DNA of 47,086 nucleotides from Clostridiales bacterium (GTDB taxonomy: Bacteria; Bacillota; Clostridia; Oscillospirales; Oscillospiraceae): the NCBI GenBank assembly GCA_012719035.1, contig JAAYBD010000037.1, positions 1 to 47,086 of the forward strand, in the 5' to 3' direction. The notes under the pieces were generated by a model that was not told the DNA's origin, searched no databases, and worked only from the letters and a program-made list of their open reading frames with translations. The position numbers and the translations under genes were made by a program. Positions within the stretch are counted from its first letter, which is position 1; every line of letters starts with the position of its first letter. This document shows, in pieces, positions 33,095 through 40,739 of the stretch.

Positions 33095-34633
33095 ATGGCA
33101 ATCAAACTCGTCATGCTCATTGTGTTCTTCAGCGTTATGGTAGGCGTCGGGCTTTACTGCCGCCGTCATGCAACGGATGTCAACGGATTTGTGCTCGGCG
33201 GACGAAACGTCGGTCCTTGGCTTACGGCCTTTGCGTATGGCACTTCCTATTTCTCAGCGGTGATTTTTGTCGGATATGCGGGACAATTCGGCTGGAAATT
33301 CGGCATTTCAGCCACGTGGATAGGAATTGGAAACGCAATTTTAGGCAGTCTCCTTGCTTGGGTGGTTTTGGGCAGAAGAACTCGGCTTATGACACAGCAT
33401 TTTGACAGTGCAACGATGCCGGAATTTTTCGGTGCGCGATTTGACAGCAAAGCTGTTAAAGTTATTTCTTCGCTGATAGTATTTATTTTTCTTATCCCCT
33501 ACACCGCTTCACTGTATAACGGCCTTTCCCGCCTTTTCGGCATGGCGTTTAACATCGATTACACTCTCTGTATCGTAATCATGGCGGTTCTTACCGGGGT
33601 ATACGTAATCGCAGGCGGATACATGGCTACCGCAATCAACGATTTTATTCAGGGCATCATTATGATCGCGGGCATAATCGCTGTTGTTTTTGCCGTATTA
33701 AAAACCAACGGCGGCTTTCTCAGCTCTTTGGACGCTCTTTCACGTGTGACTGACGAAAGCGTATCTTCATCCCCGGGAGTATTTGCCTCTTTCTTCGGGC
33801 CGGACCCCCTAAATCTTCTTGGTGTTATAATATTGACTTCCTTCGGCACATGGGGGCTTCCCCAAATGGTACAGAAGTTTTACTCAATAAAGAGCGAAAA
33901 CGATATAGGCAAGGGCGCAATTATCTCAACAATTTTTGCCATAATAATTGCCGGCGGCTGCTACTTCCTCGGCGGATTCGGCAGGCTCTTCACTACAAAC
34001 GAGCTTGTAAATGCGCAAAGCTGTGATTCAATAATTCCCACAATGCTCTCCGGCTTCTCTCCGGCACTGATTGGCTTGATCGTAATTTTAGTTCTCTCTG
34101 CATCAATGTCAACTTTATCGGCTCTCGTTATGGCGTCCTCATCAACACTTACACTTGATTTCATAAAAACCGTTATTGCAAAGGATATGGATGAAAAACG
34201 ACAGCTTCTTTGGATTCGCCTGCTGATAGTCGTTTTCATATTCATATCAGTAGTTATTGCGATAATCCAGTACAAAACTAAGGCCATGTTTATAGCTCAG
34301 CTCATGGGAATCTCATGGGGTGCGCTCGCAGGTTCATTCCTTGCCCCTTTCTTCTTCTCCCTATACTGGAAGAGGACGACCAAGGCGGCCGTATTTTCAA
34401 GTTTTGCTTTCGGTTCAGGAATAATGACACTCAATCTTTTTTTCCGAGAGTCATTCCCCGCTCTTCTCGCTTCACCTATTAACTGCGGTGCGCTTGCGAT
34501 GCTTTCCGGATTCATCATCGTTCCGGTCGTTTCGCTGCTTACAAAAGCCCCTAATCAAAGGCTTGTCGAAGAGGCATTTGACTGTTATGACAAGAGAGTT
34601 GTTGTTTCGGCAAAGCGCTCTTTGAGCGATTAA
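33095..34633 (+). CDS. Sodium:solute symporter (SSS family), T-box controlled
   Basis: 512 residues with about 13 membrane segments. Marks of the SSS family include GYDFLLGGR-like FVLGGRNVGPWLTAFAYGTSYFSA, IVIMAVLTGVYVIAGGYMA, SFGTWGLPQMVQKFYSIKS and VLSASMSTLSALVMASSSTLTLD. It imports a small solute with Na+. The T-box upstream suggests an amino acid, most likely tyrosine or its precursor. AAGGAAAGGAA precedes the start at rather long spacing. A strong terminator follows. Confidence 0.92.
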   Translation: MAIKLVMLIVFFSVMVGVGLYCRRHATDVNGFVLGGRNVGPWLTAFAYGTSYFSAVIFVGYAGQFGWKFGISATWIGIGNAILGSLLAWVVLGRRTRLMTQHFDSATMPEFFGARFDSKAVKVISSLIVFIFLIPYTASLYNGLSRLFGMAFNIDYTLCIVIMAVLTGVYVIAGGYMATAINDFIQGIIMIAGIIAVVFAVLKTNGGFLSSLDALSRVTDESVSSSPGVFASFFGPDPLNLLGVIILTSFGTWGLPQMVQKFYSIKSENDIGKGAIISTIFAIIIAGGCYFLGGFGRLFTTNELVNAQSCDSIIPTMLSGFSPALIGLIVILVLSASMSTLSALVMASSSTLTLDFIKTVIAKDMDEKRQLLWIRLLIVVFIFISVVIAIIQYKTKAMFIAQLMGISWGALAGSFLAPFFFSLYWKRTTKAAVFSSFAFGSGIMTLNLFFRESFPALLASPINCGALAMLSGFIIVPVVSLLTKAPNQRLVEEAFDCYDKRVVVSAKRSLSD

Positions 34634-34635
34634 TC

Positions 34636-34669
34636 AAAAAAACTCCCCGAAATGTTCGGGGAGTTTTTT
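34636..34669. terminator. Terminator between the symporter and the EamA gene
   Basis: A 13-bp stem (AAAAACTCCCCGA with TCGGGGAGTTTTT) with A/T tails on both sides, working for both convergent genes. Confidence 0.9.
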
Positions 34670-34686
34670 ATAAATTGGTTCTCGCC

Positions 34687-35616
34687 TTATGTCTCCGAAT
34701 CGACGAGACTCTTTGCGGTTTTTTTGGTTTTACTTCCGCGCTTGATAAATGAGAGTTTAGTTTCGCATATAAATACAGCGGCAAATATTAGGATAAATCC
34801 TGCAATAAGTTTAGCAGTCAAAACCTCGTCATAAAGGATCACAGAAAAGACCGCTCCGAAAACCGACTCCAATGTCATAATAACCGCAACTGTGGAGGGC
34901 GGCGTATATTTCTGTCCAAAGTTTTGGAGCATATAGCAGGCGGCTGTACACATTACGCACAAGTAAACAATACTCCAGATGTTGCCCGTTGAGATATCAT
35001 TTGGAAAGGGAGCTGTCAGCAGCGCGAATATCCACGCAAGCAGCCCGGCAGTCGCGAACTCAATCATAGTCAGCAGCGCAACACTGCGTCCGTTTATGTA
35101 CTTAGTCGTCATAACAATGTGCAGGGCATAAAAAAATCCGCAGCAGAGCGTTAAAAAGTCTCCAAGTTCAATAGAATAGTCGTTTTTTAAAGATACAAAA
35201 CCAACTCCGATCAAGCAGATCATAGCCGCCGATATATTGTAGATATCAGGCCGTTTTTTCGTCATTATCCAATATATAAACGGAACTATCACACAGTATG
35301 TAGTGGTTAAAAAGGCGTTTTTGCTCGGAGTCGTATAATATAGACCATAAGTCTGAAGCGTGTATGCAACAAAGAGCATCGCGCCCAAGATCACTCCGCC
35401 TAAAATATAGTCCTTATCTATTTTTTTAAGGTCTTTCAGTGCAAAGAGCAAAATCAAAATCGCTGCCCCGCTGAATCGAAATGCCAATATATAAAGCGTG
35501 GGAACAGCATCCAAAGTGTTTTTTAGAACGACAAATGATGTTCCCCATATCAATGTAGTGGCAAGCATTGCAGCGCGACCCAAGAAAGCATTTTTTTTAT
35601 CAGTATTTTTTGCCAT
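34687..35616 (-). CDS. EamA/DMT-family transporter
   Basis: 309 residues with ten membrane segments in two EamA repeats (first begins AAMLATTLIWGTSFVVLK, second follows FVSLKNDYSIELGD). The C-terminus is basic (KRGSKTKKTAKS). DMT transporters export metabolites or amino acids; the substrate cannot be read from sequence. GGAAGGAAA lies upstream at long spacing. It follows pcrA by 67 nt with a hairpin between. Confidence 0.88.
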   Translation of the reverse strand: MAKNTDKKNAFLGRAAMLATTLIWGTSFVVLKNTLDAVPTLYILAFRFSGAAILILLFALKDLKKIDKDYILGGVILGAMLFVAYTLQTYGLYYTTPSKNAFLTTTYCVIVPFIYWIMTKKRPDIYNISAAMICLIGVGFVSLKNDYSIELGDFLTLCCGFFYALHIVMTTKYINGRSVALLTMIEFATAGLLAWIFALLTAPFPNDISTGNIWSIVYLCVMCTAACYMLQNFGQKYTPPSTVAVIMTLESVFGAVFSVILYDEVLTAKLIAGFILIFAAVFICETKLSFIKRGSKTKKTAKSLVDSET

Positions 35617-35648
35617 TATCTATTTACATTTCCTTCCCTGTTTATGCG

Positions 35649-35680
35649 TTTATACAGCAAAATAAATTCTGCTGTATAAA
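35649..35680 (-). terminator. Hairpin after pcrA
   Basis: An 11-bp stem (TTTATACAGCA with TGCTGTATAAA) around a 10-nt loop, just past the pcrA stop. No T-tract on the minus strand; may be only an attenuator. Confidence 0.4.
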
Positions 35681-35683
35681 ATA

Positions 35684-38134
35684 CTATTTCTTTGTCATAT
35701 TTTGGGCAGCAGCACGAAGCATAAGCCTTTTTATGCCGCTTTCAAACTGTATTTCAATTAGAAAATCTCCGCCCATCGGTGTCATCTTCGTTATCACGCC
35801 GTTGCCAAAGGCAGTGTGTACCACACTGTCTCCCACGCGGTAATCCACAGATGTTTTGCGCTCCTGCTTGGGAATAATCATTTTCTTCGGCTGCTCCGAA
35901 AAAGCGGAGCCATAGCTTCCCGTTGAGGTGCTCCGGCTTTCTGTCCTGACATCGTAGCTGGATCTGGATTCACCTGAGGGATAAGCCCTCATATCCGTTC
36001 TCACGCCGAAGCAGTCATTTCTTGGCGATTCTTTTCGCTCAATAAATTCCTCCGGTATTTCTTCTAAGAAGCGCGAGGGATTGTTTGCACTTGTACGGCC
36101 GAAAATCATGCGCTGCCTTGCGCAGCTTAGCGTAAGGCTCTTTCTCGCCCTTGTTATTCCGACGTAGCAAAGCCTTCGCTCCTCTTCCATTTCTTCCGGT
36201 TCACCTATGCTGCGTATACCGGGAAAGAGCCCTTCCTCAACACCGACAATAAATACATTATCAAACTCAAGACCCTTTGCCGAGTGCATGGTCATAAGCA
36301 CAACACAGTCATTTTCGGTGTCAAAGTTATCGATATCAGTATACAGCGCGACCTCGTCCAGAAATCCTGCAAGGTGTGTGTCCCCTGTTTCCTTGATATA
36401 GCTGATTATGTTTGTTTTCAGCTCGTTGACGTTCTCGATGCGCGCATTATTCTCATCACTGGGCTTTTGCTCAAGCGCGCGGATGTAGCCGGTTTTTTCG
36501 ATAACTATATCAAAGAGCTCGTCAAGCGGAGTGTTCTCCTCAAGCGCTCGAAATTCCTCCATCATAATCGCAAATTCCCTAAGCCTTACAGAGGATCTGC
36601 TTAACTCCTGATATTCGTCCGCATGCTTTATGACTTCAAATAAGCATCTTCCCTCAGACGCTGCAATTGCCTGAGCGGTTTCAATGGTCTTATCGCCTAT
36701 ACCTCTCGGCGGATTGTTTATTATCCTAAGAAGGCGCAAATCGTCCTGAGGTATGAGGATAACACAGAGATACGCCATCATGTCCTTTATTTCCGCCCTG
36801 TCAAAAAAGCGTGTCCCGCCGATGATGCGGTAAGGAATCCCGTTTCTTTTGAAAGCGTATTCAAGCTTATTCGTCTGGGCGTTCATACGGTACAGAACGG
36901 CGTTTTCGCGCCAGTTTATTCCTGAAGCAAAGCCCCCCAAAATGCGTGAGGCGACATACTGAGCCTCGTCGTTTTCGTTCTGCGCAATGTATAAAGTGAG
37001 CTTTTCGCCCATATCCTTATCCGTCCAGAGTTCCTTGCCTTTTCGCGCCTGATTGTTACGTATAACTGCGTTTGCAGCTCCCAGAATGTTTCCGGTTGAG
37101 CGGTAGTTCTGCTCAAGGCGAATCACCCTTGCGTTTTTAAACTGATTTTCAAAACTCAATATGTTCTCTATAGTCGCTCCGCGGAATTTGTATATGCTCT
37201 GATCGTCGTCTCCGACAACGCAGATATTATTTGTCCCTCCGGCAAGAGCGGCGGCAAGACGATATTGCAAGTTATTAGTGTCCTGATACTCGTCGATTAA
37301 AACGTATTTGAACTTTTTACGATAAAATTCACGGGCGTCCGCATTTCCCTCAAGCAGTATTACAGTATTGTATATAAGGTCGTCAAAATCCATCGCATTA
37401 GCATCTTTAAGGCGCTTGTCATACGCTGCATAAGCTTCTCCTATGCGCTGACGGCGCACATCGTTCATAGCTTTCGCCTGAGCCAGAAACTGCTCTGGAG
37501 TCTGCATTTCATCCTTTGCTCTGCTGATGTAATTCAAGACCGTTCTTGGCGGAAAGGCTTTTTCGTCAAGATCCATATCCTTTAAGATATGCTTCATGAC
37601 GGACTGGCTGTCGCTTGTATCATAAATAGTAAAATTGCTGCCGTATCCAAGCCTGTCGGCATAGCTGCGCAGAATGCGCACACATGCTGAGTGGAAAGTC
37701 TGAGCCCAGATATCTTGAGCCTGTGCGCCCAGCATACGCTCAAGCCGCGTTTTCAGTTCCTCCGCCGCCTTGTTTGTAAAGGTTATGGCAATTACCCGCC
37801 ACGGCTCACAAGGTTCGAGCGCTGAGAGCCTTTTTGCCTTTTCCATATCGGGATAGTTCTTGTCCTCTGCCGCTTTCTCAAGAATCTCAAGCTCGGCTTC
37901 CCCAATGTTTTCGGGTATTTCATCGCTGTCGCTTGCCTTGCCGTAACGAAGCAGGTTAGCTATCCGATTTATAAGCACGGTCGTCTTTCCGCTGCCCGCA
38001 CCTGCCAAAAGCAGAAGGGGTCCCTCCGTTGCCATAACGGCTTTTCTCTGCATATCGTTAAGGCGGGAAAAATCACGTTCTATTATGGTTTTCCTCGCCT
38101 TTAAAAATCTGTTTTTGAATTCCTTTTCAGTCAT
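35684..38134 (-). CDS. pcrA: ATP-dependent DNA helicase PcrA (UvrD/Rep family)
   Basis: 816 residues, superfamily 1A 3'-5' helicase for repair and removal of RNA polymerase or replication blocks. Motif I LAGAGSGKTT, Ia ITFTNKAAEE, II LIDEYQDTN, III VGDDDQSIYKFRGA, V TMHSAKGLEFD and VI CYVGITRARK are intact. Between motifs I and Ia there is an extra segment of about 40 charged residues (SDSDEIPENIGEAE...). The C-terminus has the RNA-polymerase-binding domain VGDSVVHTAFGNGVI. Start 38134 is supported by AGGTGAG; the frame to 38173 lacks a site. Confidence 0.95.
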   Translation of the reverse strand: MTEKEFKNRFLKARKTIIERDFSRLNDMQRKAVMATEGPLLLLAGAGSGKTTVLINRIANLLRYGKASDSDEIPENIGEAELEILEKAAEDKNYPDMEKAKRLSALEPCEPWRVIAITFTNKAAEELKTRLERMLGAQAQDIWAQTFHSACVRILRSYADRLGYGSNFTIYDTSDSQSVMKHILKDMDLDEKAFPPRTVLNYISRAKDEMQTPEQFLAQAKAMNDVRRQRIGEAYAAYDKRLKDANAMDFDDLIYNTVILLEGNADAREFYRKKFKYVLIDEYQDTNNLQYRLAAALAGGTNNICVVGDDDQSIYKFRGATIENILSFENQFKNARVIRLEQNYRSTGNILGAANAVIRNNQARKGKELWTDKDMGEKLTLYIAQNENDEAQYVASRILGGFASGINWRENAVLYRMNAQTNKLEYAFKRNGIPYRIIGGTRFFDRAEIKDMMAYLCVILIPQDDLRLLRIINNPPRGIGDKTIETAQAIAASEGRCLFEVIKHADEYQELSRSSVRLREFAIMMEEFRALEENTPLDELFDIVIEKTGYIRALEQKPSDENNARIENVNELKTNIISYIKETGDTHLAGFLDEVALYTDIDNFDTENDCVVLMTMHSAKGLEFDNVFIVGVEEGLFPGIRSIGEPEEMEEERRLCYVGITRARKSLTLSCARQRMIFGRTSANNPSRFLEEIPEEFIERKESPRNDCFGVRTDMRAYPSGESRSSYDVRTESRSTSTGSYGSAFSEQPKKMIIPKQERKTSVDYRVGDSVVHTAFGNGVITKMTPMGGDFLIEIQFESGIKRLMLRAAAQNMTKK

Positions 38135-38269
38135 TGTCTCACCTGTTCGACATTTTTTTGCATACCACGCCATTATACCTCAGTGCATCACGATACACAA
38201 GCTGAATTTAATTCCGGATTCCAAGACTCCGGTAAAATTAGTTAATTAAAAATCATAGGTATTGTTTTA

Positions 38270-38298
38270 TTGCAAAACTTGCGATAATGCTTTAAAAT
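38270..38298 (+). promoter_or_regulatory. Candidate promoter of the ion channel gene
   Basis: TTGCAA (38270-38275), 17-nt spacer, TAAAAT (38293-38298). Confidence 0.55.
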
Positions 38299-38364
38299 AA
38301 AATATGCGGTAATGGTCCAACCACGCACCCCAACAGACAATAAACAACCAAAGAGGTGGAAAAT

Positions 38365-39114
38365 TTGCGAAGAAGAATTTACGAAATAATCGATGAAGCT
38401 TTAGAAACTGATTTATGGAGCAAGCTATATGATGTCTTTATGATAATAATCATAATCGCCAACCTTGTTCCGCTTGCTTCCAAAGACTATAACAGAACTT
38501 TCGAATTAATTGACCATATTACCGTTTCGATATTTATAATTGATTATGTGCTTCGTTTAATAACCGCGGATTTCAAATTCGGAAAAAAAGGTGCGGCATC
38601 TTTTTTCCTTTATCCGTTTACGCCTATGGCGATTATCGATCTGCTTGCCATCCTGCCTACAATATCGCCTTTAAGCAATACCTTTAAATTGCTCAAATTG
38701 CTGAAGCTGCTGAAGTTTGCAAGAGTAATAAAGGCTCTCAACTTTTTGCAGCACTCAAAATACGTCAGGTTGATCGAAAACGTATTTAAGAAACAAAGAC
38801 AGGCCTTGGCATGCGTCATCACACTTGCGGTTTTATACATATTGGCTTCTGCTCTTATTATGTTTAATGTCGAGCCGGACTCCTTTGAAACATTTTTTGA
38901 TGCGGCATTCTGCGCAACAATGGCACTTACGGCACTCGGCTACAGCAACATTTACTTAGTTACGACTATCGGCAAAACCGTTATCATGATTTCGTCAATA
39001 TTGGGAATCGTCGTTGTGGCATTGCCGGCGGCAATACTTACAGCCGGATATATCAACGAACTTAAAGAAGCCGAATTGGAAACAGAAGAGAAAATGTTAT
39101 CGGGAAAGCTTTAA
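38365..39114 (+). CDS. Voltage-gated-type ion channel with atypical selectivity filter
   Basis: 249 residues with six membrane segments of the voltage-gated K+ channel fold. S4 is clear: residues 108-124 read FKLLKLLKLLKFARVIK, a positive charge every third residue. The pore helix and filter read TMALTALGYSN at residues 185-195 in place of TTVGYGD, so the second glycine becomes serine and the aspartate asparagine. The ion selectivity is therefore uncertain. The TTG at 38365 is preferred as start because GAGGTG lies six bases before it; a GTG at 38356 lies within that site. The last codons form half of the terminator hairpin. Confidence 0.85.
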   Translation: MRRRIYEIIDEALETDLWSKLYDVFMIIIIIANLVPLASKDYNRTFELIDHITVSIFIIDYVLRLITADFKFGKKGAASFFLYPFTPMAIIDLLAILPTISPLSNTFKLLKLLKLLKFARVIKALNFLQHSKYVRLIENVFKKQRQALACVITLAVLYILASALIMFNVEPDSFETFFDAAFCATMALTALGYSNIYLVTTIGKTVIMISSILGIVVVALPAAILTAGYINELKEAELETEEKMLSGKL

Positions 39115-39125
39115 AGCTTTCCCGA
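39100..39125. terminator. Palindromic terminator overlapping the ion channel stop codon
   Basis: A perfect 26-nt palindrome (13-nt arms beginning TCGGGAAAGC) is followed by TTTTAC. The stop codon TAA is at its centre. Confidence 0.75.
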
Positions 39126-39148
39126 TTTTACTTATATGTCAATTCCGC

Positions 39149-39856
39149 TTAGGAGAGCATTTCTTTAAGACGTTCTACAGCCCGTTTTTCAAGCCTTGAA
39201 ACCTGAACCTGCGAAACGCCCATAACTCTCGCGGTGTTCTCCTGAGTTAGGCTATGGTAAAACCTCAATGCGATAACATCCTTTTCCCTTTGCGGCAAAC
39301 GGCTGATAGTTTCACGAAGGGCTACCCTCTCAACAAGTCTTTCCTCCTGCCCGAAGTCTCCCAGCACCTGCTCAAGAGTAAAGCCCTCTTCCCCCGTCTC
39401 CCTCTGCAGCGACTCTGTGGGTCCGACCGCCGTTTCCGTGCTCGCAATATCGGAAACGTCAAGCCCCGTCTGCTCTGAAATCTCAGAAAGTGTCGGCTCC
39501 CTTCCAAGTGTCTGCTCAAGGGACGAACGCGCGCTTTTAATCACTTGCGCCCGCTCTTTTACGCCCCTGCTAACCTTTACAGCTCCGTCATCACGCAGAA
39601 ACCTGCGTATCTCACCGGAAATTTTTGGCACTGCATACGTTGAAAACTGCGTACCGTACGCCTCGTCATATCCTTGGATCGCTTTTAGAAAACCGACACA
39701 GCCCAGTTGGTACAGATCGTCGGCCTCCACTCCGCGTCCAAAAAACCGCCTTGCGATGCTCCAGATAAGCCCTGAGTTTTCTTCAATCAAACGCTCGGAA
39801 GCCTCTTTATCTCCGTTTTTTGCGGCTCTCAAAGCTTCAGTCATACTATCCGTCAT
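39149..39856 (-). CDS. sigF: RNA polymerase sigma-F, forespore-specific
   Basis: 235 residues. Region 2 DDLYQLGCVGFLKAIQGYDEAYGTQFSTYAVPKI, region 3 KERAQVIKSARSSLEQTLGREPT and region 4 LPQREKDVIALRFYHSLTQENTARVMGVSQVQVSRLEKRA are complete. SigF and SigG are alike; the operon position after spoIIAA-spoIIAB identifies SigF. It directs early forespore transcription once released from SpoIIAB. The start at 39856 overlaps the spoIIAB stop (ATGA); a second ATG at 39844 is possible. Confidence 0.95.
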   Translation of the reverse strand: MTDSMTEALRAAKNGDKEASERLIEENSGLIWSIARRFFGRGVEADDLYQLGCVGFLKAIQGYDEAYGTQFSTYAVPKISGEIRRFLRDDGAVKVSRGVKERAQVIKSARSSLEQTLGREPTLSEISEQTGLDVSDIASTETAVGPTESLQRETGEEGFTLEQVLGDFGQEERLVERVALRETISRLPQREKDVIALRFYHSLTQENTARVMGVSQVQVSRLEKRAVERLKEMLS

Positions 39857-40293
39857 ATTTCTGATGTTTTGCGGATTATTTTCCGCGACATGAACACAGT
39901 TGTCCCCTTTCCCTCTGCGGAACGTACGCGAACCTTGTCCATAAAGCTTTCCATTATAGTAAAGCCCATGCCGCTGCGGTCATCGCCGCCTGTCGTATAC
40001 ATAGGCTCACGTGCTCTTTTTATATCCGGTATACCTACACCGTTGTCTTTAACCATAATTTCAATCGTTGTCTCATCCACTATTTTGGCACGTATCCAAA
40101 TCGTGCCTATAACCCCCGGGTAAGCGTGAACTATGCAGTTAGTGACCGCTTCGCTCACAGCAGTTTTGATATCCGAAAGCTCTTCAAGCGTTGGGTCAAG
40201 CCTTGCCGCAAAACAGGCAACGGTCGCCCTTGCAAAACTCTCATTAACGCTTCTGCTTGGAAACTCCAATTTTATGTAGTCTGTATGCGCCAT
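39853..40293 (-). CDS. spoIIAB: Anti-sigma-F factor and serine kinase SpoIIAB
   Basis: 146 residues with a Bergerat ATP-binding fold: N box EAVTNCIVHAYP, G1 KDNGVGIPD and G2 TTGGDDRSGMGFTIM. It holds SigF inactive and phosphorylates SpoIIAA. Start 40293 has AAAGG nine bases upstream; the ATG at 40302 overlaps that site. Between spoIIAA (13-nt gap) and sigF (4-nt overlap). Confidence 0.95.
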   Translation of the reverse strand: MAHTDYIKLEFPSRSVNESFARATVACFAARLDPTLEELSDIKTAVSEAVTNCIVHAYPGVIGTIWIRAKIVDETTIEIMVKDNGVGIPDIKRAREPMYTTGGDDRSGMGFTIMESFMDKVRVRSAEGKGTTVFMSRKIIRKTSEI

Positions 40294-40306
40294 GACATTC
40301 ATCCTT

Positions 40307-40624
40307 TCATCTGGCTTTTGTAAATACTTTTATAACTCTGTCGATGCCTGAGGCGTCAAGAACGCGCAGAGGCTGTCCCGCGGGATTTTCCACCCACGCT
40401 TTCCCGCACATATCGTTCATCCGCTTATTTACGCGGAGTATTACGGCAATTCCGGAACTGTCCATGAAGTTGAGTCCCGACAAATCCATAATGCAATCAT
40501 GCGGCAAATATTCATCGATCAGGCTTTCAATCGTTTTCATCGAGCTTTTCGCATCGTGATGGTCAAGTTCACCCACGAAGCTAAGCCTTAATACTCCGTT
40601 GTTTTCCTGAGAATATACTTTCAT
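40307..40624 (-). CDS. spoIIAA: Anti-anti-sigma-F factor SpoIIAA
   Basis: 105 residues with a STAS fold. The phosphorylated serine lies in FMDSSGIAV (Ser57 matches the regulatory serine of the family). Unphosphorylated SpoIIAA binds SpoIIAB and frees SigF in the forespore. Start 40624 has GGAGG seven bases upstream; the ATG-like start at 40651 does not. First gene of the spoIIA operon. No clear sigma-H promoter was found upstream. Confidence 0.95.
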   Translation of the reverse strand: MKVYSQENNGVLRLSFVGELDHHDAKSSMKTIESLIDEYLPHDCIMDLSGLNFMDSSGIAVILRVNKRMNDMCGKAWVENPAGQPLRVLDASGIDRVIKVFTKAR

Positions 40625-40654
40625 CTCTATGCCTCCGCCTTTTATTTGCATAAT

Positions 40655-40688
40655 AATAGCGCTGTGAGAGTTTACCCACAGCGCTATT
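40655..40688 (-). terminator. Hairpin between valS and spoIIAA
   Basis: A 12-bp perfect stem (AATAGCGCTGTG and complement) with a 10-nt loop; on the minus strand ATTATG follows, a weak U-tract. It would terminate valS transcripts before spoIIAA. Confidence 0.6.
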
Positions 40689-40739
40689 TTAAAATATACC
40701 TGTTCAATTGTTTGTCGAATGTCGGCTGTATACTGAAAT

